The notes beneath the pieces are model-generated. The model was not told the DNA's origin, did no database searches, and was given only the letters and a program-made list of their open reading frames with translations. Made by a program: the position numbers and the translations under genes. DNA of 64,000 bases from Rhizobiaceae bacterium (lineage in GTDB: Bacteria > Pseudomonadota > Alphaproteobacteria > Rhizobiales > Rhizobiaceae). Of the stretch, positions 45,701 to 54,801 are shown piece by piece (position 1 is the stretch's first letter; each line of letters starts with the position of its first letter). The stretch spans positions 310,001-374,000 of the forward strand of contig JAHBYW010000004.1 of NCBI GenBank assembly GCA_019635755.1. Direction: 5' to 3'.

Positions 45701-48700
45701 ATCGCCCGCGCCCTCGACGAGGCCGACCGGCAGAACGCGGACCGCGCCGAGACGACGGCGTCCACGATGTTGGCACGGACGGCGGATATCGCCCGCGCCC
45801 TCGACGAGGCGGATCGACAGAACGCGGAGCGCGCCGAGTCGACCTCTGCGACGCTCATGTCCCGCGCCGCCGACATCGCTCGCACGTTCGACGAAGCCGA
45901 CCGCCAGGCGGCGGAGCGGCTCGAGGCGACCTCCTCCACCATGGTCTCCCGCGCCGCCGACATCGCCCGCGCGTTCGTGGAAGCCGATCGCCGTGTCGCC
46001 GAGCGTGCCGAATCGACCTCGACGAACATGCTCTCCCGCGCCGCCGACATCGCTCGTGCCTTCGAGGAAGCCGACCGGCAGAACTCGGATCGCGCCGAGG
46101 CGACCTCGGCGACCCTCGTGGCCCGCACGGCCGAGATCGCAAGCACGTTCGACGAAGCCGACCGCAAGCTCACGGAGCGCATCCAGGCGACCGCGGCCTC
46201 GCTGATCGAGCGGACCGCCCGCACCACGTTCGAGCTGACCGCACGCGGCGAGCAGACGAGCCAGTTGCTCGCCGAGCGCGCCGCCGAGATCGCCTCGACG
46301 TTCGACGCGGCCGACCAGCAGCTCGCCAACCGCGCGAAGGACAACGCGGCGGAGTTCACCGCGCGCGCCATCGACGCGGCGAACGCGCTCGCCGCCCGCT
46401 CGGGCGACATCGTCGGCAGCTTCGAGCGTGCCGATCGCCAGCTTGCCTCGCGCATCGACGAGTCTGCCGAGCAGCTCGCCGGAAAGGCGGCCGAGTTGAC
46501 GCGCATCTTCGACGCCGCGGATGCCCGCCTCGCCACCCGCATCTCGCAGAGCGACGAGACGCTGAGCGTGCGCGCCGAAGCGATCGTCAAGAGCTTCGAG
46601 GGTGCGGACGACAGGCTCGCCGCCCGCGTCACGCAGACCGCGGACGCCATCGCAACCCGCGCGACCGCTCTCGCCGACGTCTTCGATCGTGCCGACCAGC
46701 AGATCGCGGCCCGCGTCGTCGATACGGCGAACACCATCGTCGGCCGCGCCACCGAGCTGGCGACGATCTTCGACAAGGCAGAGGTGCAGCTGTCTACCCG
46801 CGTTGACGACATGGCGAATACGCTGGCCAGCCGCGCCTCCGACATCGCCGCGGCGTTCGACAAGGCCGACCAGCAGCTCGCCTCGCGCGTCGAGGACACC
46901 GCGAGCACCATCGTCGGCCGCGCCGGCGAACTCGCGACCATCTTCGACAAGGCGGACCAGCAGCTCGCCGCCCGCGTCCACGAGACCGGAAACGCGATCG
47001 TCGGCCGCGCCAACGAGCTGGCGAACATCTTCGAGGGTGCCGAGCGCCAGCTCGCCGTCCGCGTCGACGAGACGGCGGGCGCGATCGTCGGCCGCGCCGC
47101 CGACCTCGCCAACATCTTCGACAAGGCCGACCAGCAGCTGGCCGCCCGCGTCAACGAGACGGCGAACGCCATCGTCAGCCGCGCCGGCCAGCTGGGCACG
47201 GTCTTCGAGCAGGCCGACCGTACGCTGGCAGCCCGCGTCGACGAGACCGCCAATGCGATCGCCGCCCGTGCGACCGGCCTCGCCAGCATCTTCGAGGAGA
47301 CGGAGCAGCGCATCATATCGCGCACGCACCAGACCTCGGCCGAGCTGGAGGCTCGCGCCAAGTCGATCGAGCAGACGCTGGCGACGGTCGACGAGCGCAT
47401 CGCTGCCGGTGCAACGGCCGCGGCCGCGCATGTCACCAGCAACGTGTCGGACGCGGAGCGCCGCCTCGCCTACAGCGCCGAGCAGATCAGCCACAAGATC
47501 AACGACCAGGTCTCGCAGGCCGAGGCACAGCTCGTGTCCCGCGCCAACGTCATCGCCGAGACCTTCCAGGCCGTCGGCCAGCACATCGGCCAGAGCACCA
47601 ACGAGGCTGCCCGGACGATCGGGGTCAACACACGCGAGCTCAACACGATGCTGGCGCAGCGTTCGGCCGAGATCGCGCAGATCCTCGACGAGACGGCCCG
47701 CCCGCTGGTCGACCGGTTCGCCGAGGGCGGCACCCAGCTGCAGAAGGCGATGGAGAGCGCCACCGCGCACGCCACCGACCTGCTGCGCACCGAGAACGCG
47801 GTGCTGGTCAACGCCCTCGCCGCCCGTACTGCGGAGACGCTGTCGGCCGTCGACGGCGCCCGCAGCAGCCTGGCCAAGGACATCAACGAGCTCGTCGACC
47901 GGCTGACCGCCTCGGGCGTCCAGCTGACGGAACTCATCGATGTCGCGCAGAAGAACCTGATCGGCGTCGACGAAAAGCTGTCGACGACGACCGACCGCTT
48001 CGCCACCGCAACCGAGAAGGCGGCCAATACGTTCGCCAGCTCGTCGCGCCTGATCGATGACAACACCAGCCGGCTCACCGACCTGTCGGCGGCGACGCTG
48101 CGTGAAGTCGCGGGCATCGCCTCGCGCTTCGACGAGCACGGGCGCCTGCTGTCAAACGCCTCCAACCTGCTGTCGTCCGCGCAGTCCAACCTCGAGCACA
48201 CGCTCGAGCGGCAGTCGACGCTGGAGGAGCTGGCCGTCGGCCTCGTCCAGAAGGGCGAGCAGCTCGAGAAGGTGATGAAGTCGTTCGAGAACCTTGTCGG
48301 CACGGCCATCGAGCGCGCCGAGGGTCGCGCGGTGGAATCGGCCGACCGCATCCGCCACTCGATCAGCGAAGTGGTCGATTCGGCGACCCAGCGCTTCGCC
48401 AACGCCACGGAAGAGATGCGCCGGACCGCCGCGGAGATCCGCGCCGAGCTGGAGAACACGCGTGCCGAATTGAAGCAGGGCGTGCTCGACATGCCTGTCG
48501 AGGCCAAGGAGTCGACCAGCGCGATCCGCAATGCCGTCAGCGAGCAGATCAAGGCGCTGAAGGAACTTTCGGACATCGTCGCCCGCTCCGGCCGCAACTT
48601 CGACGTCGCGGAAAGCCGCGTCCAGCGGCAGCCGGCGCAGGTCGCGGCGGCCCAGCCGCTCGCCGCGGCGGTCGCGGCACAGCCGCAGTACCGGCCCGAG

Positions 48701-49546
48701 CCCGTCCGCGCGCCGGAGCCCGTGCCGTTCCGCCAGCCCGAACCGCAGGCCTACCGCCCTGCCGAGCCTGTGCGCCAGGCCGAGCCCGCCTATCGGCAGC
48801 CCGAGCCCCAGGCCTATCGCCAGCCCGAACCGGCCGTCGAGGTCGCTCGCCAGCCGGAGCCGCAGGCCTATCGTCCCGCCGAGCCGGTGCGTCCGGCCGA
48901 ACCGCAGGCCTACCGCCAGTCCGAGCCCCAGCCCCAGCCCTATCGGCAGGCGCCGGCGGAGCCGCAGGCGTACCGCCAGCCGGAGGCCCCGCGTGCTCCC
49001 GCTGCTCCGGTCGAGGCGCGGCGCATCGCCGAGCCGGCGCCGCGGCCGCTTGAGATGGACCGTTCCCTTGAGGCTGCGCGTCCCCGCGACGCCGGCCAGG
49101 CTGGTCGACCGAGCGGCTGGGTCAGCGACCTGCTGCGCGGCGCATCCCGCGACGACCTGTCGGAGCCCGAGGTTCCGGCCCGGGCCACCGCCCCGAGCCG
49201 CGCACCTGCGGAGTCGCTCAACTCGCTCTCGGCCGAGATCGCACGCGCCGTCGACCACGAGTCGGCCATGGAGCTGTGGGAACGCTATCGTCGCGGCGAG
49301 CGCGAGGTGTTCAGCCGCCGGCTCTATACGCTGAAGGGCCAGCACACCTTCGACGAGGTGCGCCGCAAGTATCAGGAAGACCCGGACTTCCGTTCGGCCG
49401 TCGACCGCTACTGCGACGACTTCGAGAAGCTGCTGGACGATGTCGCCCGCAACGATCGCGACAACACGATCGCCCGGTCTTACCTGGCAAGCGACACGGG
49501 CAAGGTCTACACGCTGCTGGCCCACGCGGCAGGCCGGCTGCGCTGA
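42722..49546 (+). CDS. gpr: Growth Pole Ring (GPR) homologue, giant coiled-coil membrane protein
   Basis: 2274 residues; the Agrobacterium protein is of similar size. Residues 1-130 are a disordered, cytosolic Ala/Pro-rich region, and two membrane helices follow (135-157, 174-198). Residues 200 to about 1950 are almost entirely alpha-helical apolipoprotein-like repeats. Units of 36 residues run roughly 608-800, and about 23 units of 29 residues (DEADRQNADRAETTASTML type) run roughly 882-1545. A Pro/Gln/Tyr-rich segment with QPEPQAYRP units spans about 1970-2110, and a conserved C-terminal domain (LWERYRRGEREVFSRRLYTL, RKYQEDPDFRSAVDRY) ends the protein. GPR forms a ring at the growing pole and is needed for polar growth in Rhizobiales. 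The gene is monocistronic, with a strong terminator behind it. Confidence 0.92.
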   Translation: MAQKTTKTVDSDVAQELEKALDIDLTNGPGDLDIASQMEDLEAQITQAAEELARETAPKGPSARGAKQPASAEPAGGSRGPAKPSARTQRSSAELKPIQAQPALQPAGFSAANDDRQRDYRQLLLGFNRRAPRTVYWMVAVLSAIWIAGGLVLGQMLIGSQLWSIRSIAELMDQPAVVVLGVAIVIPVLLFWGFAVMIRRAQELRLAARSMTEVAMKLAEPEMLAQDRIMMVGQAVRREVAAMGEGIERTLARAVELETLVHTEVNELERAYTQNEQRIRGLVDGLGAERDAVVTHSERVRASITGAHETLREEISSVSDIIRDSILSASTKLSLTITNSGDTLIDRVNESGAAIYESIDQRMEAITDRMSTSGAAFASLLDTRIARLNDTTDHATRSLSELLDERTTGMVSLLSGATRTLNAEFDARLEGIERTLAERGQALIGEFQTRAEALDIGTQKLNAALEARARHINETLVDRAREISATFSESRAHLAAMIDEGKAKIGAEMADIVTSTSTMLEARASDFAGRLDAARHVVSRAFDADIERLREAHVEIDEAVVGHARKLAESRDRLASAIHSDLQKFTESRLSVDETMNLHLEKLNDTRRAIDDSVDNQLIKLNAGRDTITRALNDDLQKLDQTRAQLDQMVSGHVSKLGEGRAILTRALEADLAKLADSRSTIDGLVAGQVEKLAQGRDILARALDADLVKLAESRNSIDGLVASQVEKLAQGRDILGRALSEDLNKLSEARASIDESVTKHVANLAEGRNMIARALDDDVRKLADTRAAIDIQVKGHIDTLADKRGEIAAAVANDVNRIEEAFRRQTGAIEDRTTAMEKALNGGIDNVRNVLEKSAVVVAGALREKVLEVTSALSQEAGKAMEDADNKMAQRAEATSTMLLTRVSDIARTLDQADQKLADRAEMTSTTMLARASDIVRTFDDADQKLGDRAEQTSNTMLARVSDMARALDDADQKLADRAELTSSTMLARAADIARALDEADRQNADRAETTASTMLARTADIARALDEADRQNAERAESTSATLMSRAADIARTFDEADRQAAERLEATSSTMVSRAADIARAFVEADRRVAERAESTSTNMLSRAADIARAFEEADRQNSDRAEATSATLVARTAEIASTFDEADRKLTERIQATAASLIERTARTTFELTARGEQTSQLLAERAAEIASTFDAADQQLANRAKDNAAEFTARAIDAANALAARSGDIVGSFERADRQLASRIDESAEQLAGKAAELTRIFDAADARLATRISQSDETLSVRAEAIVKSFEGADDRLAARVTQTADAIATRATALADVFDRADQQIAARVVDTANTIVGRATELATIFDKAEVQLSTRVDDMANTLASRASDIAAAFDKADQQLASRVEDTASTIVGRAGELATIFDKADQQLAARVHETGNAIVGRANELANIFEGAERQLAVRVDETAGAIVGRAADLANIFDKADQQLAARVNETANAIVSRAGQLGTVFEQADRTLAARVDETANAIAARATGLASIFEETEQRIISRTHQTSAELEARAKSIEQTLATVDERIAAGATAAAAHVTSNVSDAERRLAYSAEQISHKINDQVSQAEAQLVSRANVIAETFQAVGQHIGQSTNEAARTIGVNTRELNTMLAQRSAEIAQILDETARPLVDRFAEGGTQLQKAMESATAHATDLLRTENAVLVNALAARTAETLSAVDGARSSLAKDINELVDRLTASGVQLTELIDVAQKNLIGVDEKLSTTTDRFATATEKAANTFASSSRLIDDNTSRLTDLSAATLREVAGIASRFDEHGRLLSNASNLLSSAQSNLEHTLERQSTLEELAVGLVQKGEQLEKVMKSFENLVGTAIERAEGRAVESADRIRHSISEVVDSATQRFANATEEMRRTAAEIRAELENTRAELKQGVLDMPVEAKESTSAIRNAVSEQIKALKELSDIVARSGRNFDVAESRVQRQPAQVAAAQPLAAAVAAQPQYRPEPVRAPEPVPFRQPEPQAYRPAEPVRQAEPAYRQPEPQAYRQPEPAVEVARQPEPQAYRPAEPVRPAEPQAYRQSEPQPQPYRQAPAEPQAYRQPEAPRAPAAPVEARRIAEPAPRPLEMDRSLEAARPRDAGQAGRPSGWVSDLLRGASRDDLSEPEVPARATAPSRAPAESLNSLSAEIARAVDHESAMELWERYRRGEREVFSRRLYTLKGQHTFDEVRRKYQEDPDFRSAVDRYCDDFEKLLDDVARNDRDNTIARSYLASDTGKVYTLLAHAAGRLR

Positions 49547-49568
49547 GCGAAGGTCACCGGAACGAATG

Positions 49569-49595
49569 AAGGGCGGGATCCATCCCGCCCTTTTT
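49569..49595. terminator. Intrinsic terminator between gpr and the Mla operon
   Basis: An 11-bp stem (AAGGGCGGGAT / ATCCCGCCCTT) with a 2-nt apex is followed by T residues on the plus strand, 23 bp after the gpr stop. The A-rich left arm gives T residues on the minus strand too, so it can serve both convergent units. Confidence 0.9.
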
Positions 49596-49622
49596 CGTTG
49601 ATCGCCGATTTTCGAGGAATGG

Positions 49623-50225
49623 TCAGATCGAGCGTGCCGTCCAGGCGACGATGTCGGTGACCGCCTCGCCGAATGCCCGGTCGAGCGCGCTGACATAGGC
49701 CGGGTTGCCCGCCCCGGCCAGTGGCGCAGCGGCCTCGAAGGTGCGGGAGGCGCGCACGGTGCCGTTGCGGTCGTTCAGGATACGCACGTAGAGTTCGACA
49801 TAGGCCTGCTGCACGCCGCCGGCGATCTGAACCTCGAAGGCGCGGATGTCGACGATGACCTGATAGTCGATCGCCAGCCCCTCGCCCGGCTTGCCGACGC
49901 CGCCGAAGCGGCCGGACAGCTGGAAGGACTCGGCAAGCCGCGCCTGCACGATGCGCGGCAGCCTGTCGGCCCATTGCGCGCCTTTCAGATACTGGATCGA
50001 GCCCGGCGCCGTTTTGATGACGATGTCCTGACCGTCCACCGCCTTCAGCGCCGACGGCTCTGCGATAAGCAGCTGGATGCCGCCGCGGCGGCGGCCTTCG
50101 TCGGGCTTCGGGGCGGAGAGTTCGAACGTGTCGAGCGGCGGCGTCCCGAGGCCCGGCAGCGCGCCACAGCCGGTCAATGCAAGGGCGACGAGCGCCACGC
50201 TGGACAACAACCGGACAGGCTTCAA
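49623..50225 (-). CDS. ABC-type transport auxiliary lipoprotein (PqiC/Mla type)
   Basis: 200 residues. Signal peptide with lipobox LTGC near residue 20 marks a lipoprotein. The mature part shows the family pattern TPPLDTFELSAP, ALKAVDGQDIVIKTAPGSIQYLKGAQWADRLP and RLAESFQLSGRFGGVG. Such lipoproteins sit beside MCE proteins in lipid-transport systems and probably contact the outer membrane. It is the last gene of the mlaEFD-lipoprotein cluster, 132 bp after mlaD. Confidence 0.88.
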   Translation of the reverse strand: MKPVRLLSSVALVALALTGCGALPGLGTPPLDTFELSAPKPDEGRRRGGIQLLIAEPSALKAVDGQDIVIKTAPGSIQYLKGAQWADRLPRIVQARLAESFQLSGRFGGVGKPGEGLAIDYQVIVDIRAFEVQIAGGVQQAYVELYVRILNDRNGTVRASRTFEAAAPLAGAGNPAYVSALDRAFGEAVTDIVAWTARSI

Positions 50226-50357
50226 CAGGACGCTCCCGCCGTGACCGCCTCAGCGGCCGTCCGCCACACACCCGGTCTTCTTGCGGTCCATGGGAGGCAT
50301 TGTCAACGCGGCGCGGACCGTTCACGGCGGTGCGTGATCATCCTGCAACGGAATGGA

Positions 50358-51731
50358 TCAGCGGCGCGCGCGCCCGTCATACTGGCGCACGGTGCCGGCG
50401 CCGCCGCTAATGACCTTCTGCGGATTCCGCTCGAAATCCGTGATCGCGGACTCGATCCTGTTGATCGCCCTGCGGCCATCCTCGACCAGCGCCTCGACGT
50501 CTCGCAGGCCGGAACCCGTGAAGCGCTCCAGGCCCGATGCGATCGTATCGATGCGCGCATTGAGCGAGTCGGCGACGTCGCGGAAGGACTTCAGCGTTGC
50601 GCTCGCATCGGCGGCCAGGCCTTCCGCCTCGCCCGAGCCGAGGAAGGCGTCCACCTTGGCGAGGACGCCATCGACGCGCACGGAGGCCTGGTTCAGGCGG
50701 TCGGCGAGCTCGCTCGCATCGGAGATGATCTTGTCGATGTCTCCCGACCGTTCGCCGAAGGTCGACGTGACCTTCGCCACGTCCTCGACGGCGCGTTTGG
50801 CCGTGTCGCTCGCCTCGGCGATGTTGCCGACCGCACGCTTGACCGTCTCGGGGTCGACCTCGGCCACAAGGCGGTCCAGCCGCTCCAGCGTGGCGTTCGC
50901 CCCGTCGGAAAAGTCCTTGATCGACTTCACCGCCCCCTCGACGTCGGCAAAGACGCCGTCGATCTGCGAGCCGGCATCGGTCAGCTGCTGCGTGAAGGTC
51001 TCGACATTGGCAACGATCTGCTTGACCTGGTCGCGGTCGACCGAATTCAGCAGCTCCTCCGCCGCTTTCAGCGTGCCGTCGAGTTTGCCGGACACGCCGG
51101 CAAGTTCCTCCGACAGCGCCGACACGCTGGCCAGGAACTTGTCCACGCCGTCGGCATTGTCGGCCAGCGCGCTGGAGAACTTCTCGATGTTCCCGACCGT
51201 TTCCGACAGCGGCCCCCTCACCTCGCGCACGAAGCCTTCGAGTTCGCTCAGCACGTTGTCGGCACGGCCGAATATGTCCTGCGCGGTCTGCAGCAGGTTG
51301 GTCACGGCCGAAGGATTGGCGGTAACTTCGGCCACCGTGCCCGCCCGTTCGGCTTCGGCCAACAGATTTGGCTCCTGCGGGTTGGCGCCTTCCATCTGGA
51401 TGTTCGCCTGGCCGGTCAGGCCCGCGATGCCGACATCGATCTTGGTGGACTTCGTCAGAGGCGTCAGCCGGTCGACCTCGGCCTCCGCGATCGCCACGCT
51501 CGGATTGGTGACGTCGATGTAGACGCGCCGGATGTCGCCGACCTTGATGCCGTTAAACAGCACCGCGCTGCCCCGGCCGAGGCCGGCGGCCGAGCCGTTG
51601 ATGCGGATCCGCAACTCGGCCGTCTCGCCGCGGTCGCCGATCGCGGCGGTCCAGTAGACGAACGCGAAGGCCGCGATGACGGCAAGCACCGTGAAGATGC
51701 CGACGACGACGTAGTTTGCCTTCGTCTCCAT
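50358..51731 (-). CDS. mlaD: MCE family protein (MlaD-like substrate-binding subunit)
   Basis: 457 residues. One N-terminal membrane helix (VVGIFTVLAVIAAFAFVYW) anchors a single MCE domain (about 38-118: AELRIRINGSAAGLGRGSAV, VGDIRRVYID, STKIDVGIAGLTGQANIQMEG). A 300-residue alpha-helical tail with a heptad-like pattern follows, much longer than in E. coli MlaD, which suggests a periplasmic helical tube or bridge. Together with permease and ATPase it moves phospholipids between the membranes. Its ATG overlaps the mlaF stop by 1 bp. Confidence 0.93.
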   Translation of the reverse strand: METKANYVVVGIFTVLAVIAAFAFVYWTAAIGDRGETAELRIRINGSAAGLGRGSAVLFNGIKVGDIRRVYIDVTNPSVAIAEAEVDRLTPLTKSTKIDVGIAGLTGQANIQMEGANPQEPNLLAEAERAGTVAEVTANPSAVTNLLQTAQDIFGRADNVLSELEGFVREVRGPLSETVGNIEKFSSALADNADGVDKFLASVSALSEELAGVSGKLDGTLKAAEELLNSVDRDQVKQIVANVETFTQQLTDAGSQIDGVFADVEGAVKSIKDFSDGANATLERLDRLVAEVDPETVKRAVGNIAEASDTAKRAVEDVAKVTSTFGERSGDIDKIISDASELADRLNQASVRVDGVLAKVDAFLGSGEAEGLAADASATLKSFRDVADSLNARIDTIASGLERFTGSGLRDVEALVEDGRRAINRIESAITDFERNPQKVISGGAGTVRQYDGRARR

Positions 51732-52546
51732 CAGGCGCGTGCCGTCAAGTCGAGCTGCCGAGCGCGCTTGCCGCGGAAATAGGACTTAACCCACGGCTCT
51801 TCCGAGGCGAGCATGTCGTCGATCGTGCCTTCCACGAGGACCTTGCCCCGTCCCAGCACCGCGACGCGGTCGCAGACCGAGAAGAGGCTGTCGAGATCGT
51901 GCGTCACCATGTAGACGGTCAGACCCATCGTGTCCCTGAGCTTGGCGACGAGTTCGTCGAAGTCGGCGGCGCCGATCGGGTCGAGGCCCGATGTCGGCTC
52001 GTCGAGGAAGACGATTTCCGGATCGAGCGCAAGCGCCCGCGCCAATGCCGCCCGCTTGATCATACCGCCTGACAATTGTGACGGAAATTTCGCCGCCGCG
52101 TCACGCGGAAGTCCCACCAGTTCGATCTTCAGCATCGCGAGTTCGTTCATCAGCGGCCTTGGAAGGTCGAGATACTCGCGCATCGGAACCTGCACGTTCT
52201 CCATCACCGTCAGCGCGGAGAATAGGGCGCCGTGCTGGAAAAGCACGCCGATGCGCATGTCGAGCTTCAAACGCTCAGCCTCGGTGGCCTTGTCGACGTC
52301 GATGCCGAACAGCCGGATCGTGCCGTTCTGCTTGCGGTTCAGCCCGAGGATTGCGCGGAGCAGCACCGACTTGCCCGCTCCGGACGCGCCGACGAAGCCG
52401 AGAATCTCGCCGCGATAGACATCAAGCGAGAGCTGGTCGAGAACGCGCTTGCCGCTGAATTCTACCGTTACGTCCTGCGCGGAGAGGACGATCTCCCGCC
52501 CCTCGGTGTCCGCATGGTCGCGCGTGATCGTTGCCGCTTCGCTCAT
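51731..52546 (-). CDS. mlaF: ABC transporter ATP-binding protein (MlaF-like)
   Basis: 271 residues from ATG at 52546. Walker A GASGAGKS, Q-loop FQHGALFSALTVMENV, signature LSGGMIKRAALARALAL, Walker B IVFLDEP and the switch His in MVTHD are all present. The LSGGM variant is typical of Mla-type ATPases. It energises the MCE lipid transporter. It starts 11 bp after the permease stop and overlaps mlaD by 1 bp, so the operon is tightly coupled. Confidence 0.94.
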   Translation of the reverse strand: MSEAATITRDHADTEGREIVLSAQDVTVEFSGKRVLDQLSLDVYRGEILGFVGASGAGKSVLLRAILGLNRKQNGTIRLFGIDVDKATEAERLKLDMRIGVLFQHGALFSALTVMENVQVPMREYLDLPRPLMNELAMLKIELVGLPRDAAAKFPSQLSGGMIKRAALARALALDPEIVFLDEPTSGLDPIGAADFDELVAKLRDTMGLTVYMVTHDLDSLFSVCDRVAVLGRGKVLVEGTIDDMLASEEPWVKSYFRGKRARQLDLTARA

Positions 52547-52557
52547 CGTCGCACCGG

Positions 52558-53742
52558 CTAGAAGTCGATCGCGGCATAGAAGACGGCGAAGAAGCCGTCG
52601 ACCACGATGACGACGAAGATCGCCTTCACCACGGAGGCGGTCACATGCAGACCCAGCGATTCGGCGCTTCCTCCGACTTTCAGGCCCTCCTGCGACGCGA
52701 TGATACCGATGATCATGGCCATGAACGGCGCCTTGATCAGGCCGGAGAAGATGGTGCTGAGGTCGATGCCGACGCGGAGCCGGTCGATGAACTGCTCGGC
52801 CGGGATGTTGGAGTACCACCAAGCCACGAACATCGCGCCGCCCAGCGCCGCGAAGTTGGCGACGATGGTCAGGCACGGAACCGCGATGACCAGCGCCACC
52901 AGCCTAGGAAAGACCAGCACGCCGACAGGATTGAGCCCTATCACCGTCAGCGCGTCCACCTCCTCGCGCATCTTCATCGAGCCGATCTCGGCGGTGATGG
53001 CGCTGCCGGACCGGCCGGCGACCATGATCGCGGTCATCAGCACGCCGAGTTCGCGCAGGATCAGGATGCCGACGAGGTCGACGACGAAGATCTCCGCGCC
53101 GAAATAGCGCAGCTGGAACGCGCCCTGCTGCGCCACGATGCCGCCGACGATCGCCGACATGAGCGCGACCACGGGGATCGCGCCGACGCCCATCCGGTCG
53201 ATCTGGTGCACGATCGCCGCGACGTTGACGGCATGGCCGCGCCCGAACTTCAGCTGCGCGCCACGGATCGTCGCGCCGAGGATGAACATCGCGCCCCTGG
53301 CGTCCTCGATCCCGTCGAAGACGCGCTTGCCGACGTAACCGAAGGCGCGGGCCACCGCATTGTCGCGCGTCGCGCCGGTCGCCTCGGCGTCGCGTTGACC
53401 GGTGGCGCCCACCGCATTCAACAGGATTCGCGCGGCGTCGCTCTCCCCGCTGACGGCGACCGGCCGGCCGTTGCGCTCATAGGCCTTCAGCAGCCGGTCG
53501 ATGACCCAGGCGCCGGCGGTGTCGATCCGGGTGATCCGGGAAAGATCCAGCACCGCGGCGGCGTCCGTCGCCTCCCGCTCCAGCCGGCGCATCTCCGAAT
53601 CGACGTCGGCGATCGTCCGCGTCGTCCAATTGCCGGCGAGCGCGCAGACAAGCCCCTCCGCCTCGCGCTTTACCGCGACGGTCGGGGCGTCCTGGGCGCC
53701 GTCGGGCGCCCCGCTTGCGTCGCTGGCCGCATTGGTCAACAT
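52558..53742 (-). CDS. mlaE: MlaE-type permease with fused N-terminal STAS (MlaB-like) domain
   Basis: 394 residues from ATG at 53742. Residues about 20-115 form a STAS domain (VAVKREAEGLVCALAGNWT, VLDLSRITRIDTAGAWVIDR), the role played by separate MlaB in E. coli. The MlaE permease follows, with its conserved GLVAQQG-like region (IVGGIVAQQGAFQLRYFGAE) and the signature LMTAIMVAGRSGSAITAEIG and MKMREEVDALTVIGLNP. It is the first gene of the lipid-transport operon and is divergent from dgcA by 78 bp. Confidence 0.93.
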   Translation of the reverse strand: MLTNAASDASGAPDGAQDAPTVAVKREAEGLVCALAGNWTTRTIADVDSEMRRLEREATDAAAVLDLSRITRIDTAGAWVIDRLLKAYERNGRPVAVSGESDAARILLNAVGATGQRDAEATGATRDNAVARAFGYVGKRVFDGIEDARGAMFILGATIRGAQLKFGRGHAVNVAAIVHQIDRMGVGAIPVVALMSAIVGGIVAQQGAFQLRYFGAEIFVVDLVGILILRELGVLMTAIMVAGRSGSAITAEIGSMKMREEVDALTVIGLNPVGVLVFPRLVALVIAVPCLTIVANFAALGGAMFVAWWYSNIPAEQFIDRLRVGIDLSTIFSGLIKAPFMAMIIGIIASQEGLKVGGSAESLGLHVTASVVKAIFVVIVVDGFFAVFYAAIDF

Positions 53743-53820
53743 GGGACTGTCATACCGTCTCCGCCTGGGCATGTCACTTTGCGGATCGCGGCTCCTCCAG
53801 CCATCCGGAGTTCCGAAAGC

Positions 53821-54801
53821 GTGCGGACATTTTCCTTCGCGGCGGAAAGCTTCCCCATCGCCGGAACGTTCACCATCTCCCGCGGTTCCAAGACCACGGC
53901 AGACGTCATCGTCTGCACGATTGCCGAACGCGGTGCTGTCGGGCGGGGCGAATGCGTGCCGTATCGGCGCTACGGCGAGACGCCGGAAAGCGTCGCGGCC
54001 GAACTCGAGCGGGTGAAGGACCGCGTGTCGGCCGGCATCGACCGGCGCGAACTCGCCTCGATCCTTCCGCCGGGCGCGGCCCGCAACGCCGTCGACTGCG
54101 CGCTCTGGGACCTGGAGGCAAAACAGTCCGGCGTAGCGGCGGCAAGCCGCATCGTCCAAGGCGCGCCGAGGGCCCTGGAGACGGCGTACACGCTGTCTCT
54201 CGGGTTGCCGGACGCGATGGCCGCCCAGGCGGCCGAAAACGCGTGGCGGCCCCTCCTGAAGGTCAAGATCGGCGGTGACGGCGACGCCGAGCGCGTCCGC
54301 GCGGTCCGCGCGGCGGCACCCCGAAGCCGGCTCATCCTCGACGCCAACGAAGGCTGGAACGCGGGCAATGTCGAAGCGAACCTCGCAGCGGCGGCAGCGC
54401 TCGGGGTGGCGCTCGTCGAACAGCCGCTGCCCGCAGGCGAGGACGCGATGCTGGGCAGAATCGAGCGCCCTGTCCCGGTCTGCGCTGACGAGAGCGTCCA
54501 CGTTGCGGACGATCTCGACCGGCTGGCCGGCCTCTACGATGCGATCAACATCAAGCTGGACAAGGCCGGGGGCCTGACCGAGTCCATCGTCCTCGAGCGC
54601 CGGGCCCGGGAGATGGGGTTCAAGATCATGGTCGGCTGTATGGTCGGCACGTCGCTGGCGATGGCGCCCGCGGTGCTGCTGGCGCAGCGGGCGGAGTTCG
54701 TGGACCTGGACGGGCCGCTGCTGCTGGCAAGGGACCGGATACCGGGACTGGCCTACGAAGGGTCGATGGTCTCACCGCCCGATCGGGCGCTGTGGGGCTG
54801 A
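53821..54801 (+). CDS. dgcA: Enolase-superfamily racemase/epimerase (DgcA or dipeptide-epimerase type)
   Basis: 326 residues from GTG at 53821; no in-frame ATG is available near. An N-terminal capping domain (FPIAGTFTISRGSKTTADVI) is followed by the barrel with catalytic Lys in LLKVKIGGD, metal-binding Asp in LILDANEGWN, the Glu in LVEQPLPAGE, the Asp in VCADESVHV, and the second Lys in INIKLDKAGGL. This set fits L-Ala-D/L-Glu epimerases and the N-acetyl-D-glutamate racemase DgcA of Rhizobiales. The usual partner dgcN is not adjacent, so the exact substrate is uncertain. It overlaps the convergent MFS gene by 30 bp. Confidence 0.85.
   Translation: MRTFSFAAESFPIAGTFTISRGSKTTADVIVCTIAERGAVGRGECVPYRRYGETPESVAAELERVKDRVSAGIDRRELASILPPGAARNAVDCALWDLEAKQSGVAAASRIVQGAPRALETAYTLSLGLPDAMAAQAAENAWRPLLKVKIGGDGDAERVRAVRAAAPRSRLILDANEGWNAGNVEANLAAAAALGVALVEQPLPAGEDAMLGRIERPVPVCADESVHVADDLDRLAGLYDAINIKLDKAGGLTESIVLERRAREMGFKIMVGCMVGTSLAMAPAVLLAQRAEFVDLDGPLLLARDRIPGLAYEGSMVSPPDRALWG

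Noticed and set aside
45368-47360. CRISPR or tandem DNA repeat array in gpr
   Set aside because: The 87-bp periodicity is protein-level; the nucleotide units diverge and lie in one open frame.
42722-49546. Reading gpr as a chemotaxis receptor, kinesin-like or phage tail-tape protein because of its coiled-coil repeats
   Set aside because: The two N-terminal helices, the Pro-rich tail and the C-terminal domain match the GPR plan; there is no MCP signalling tip, motor domain or phage context.
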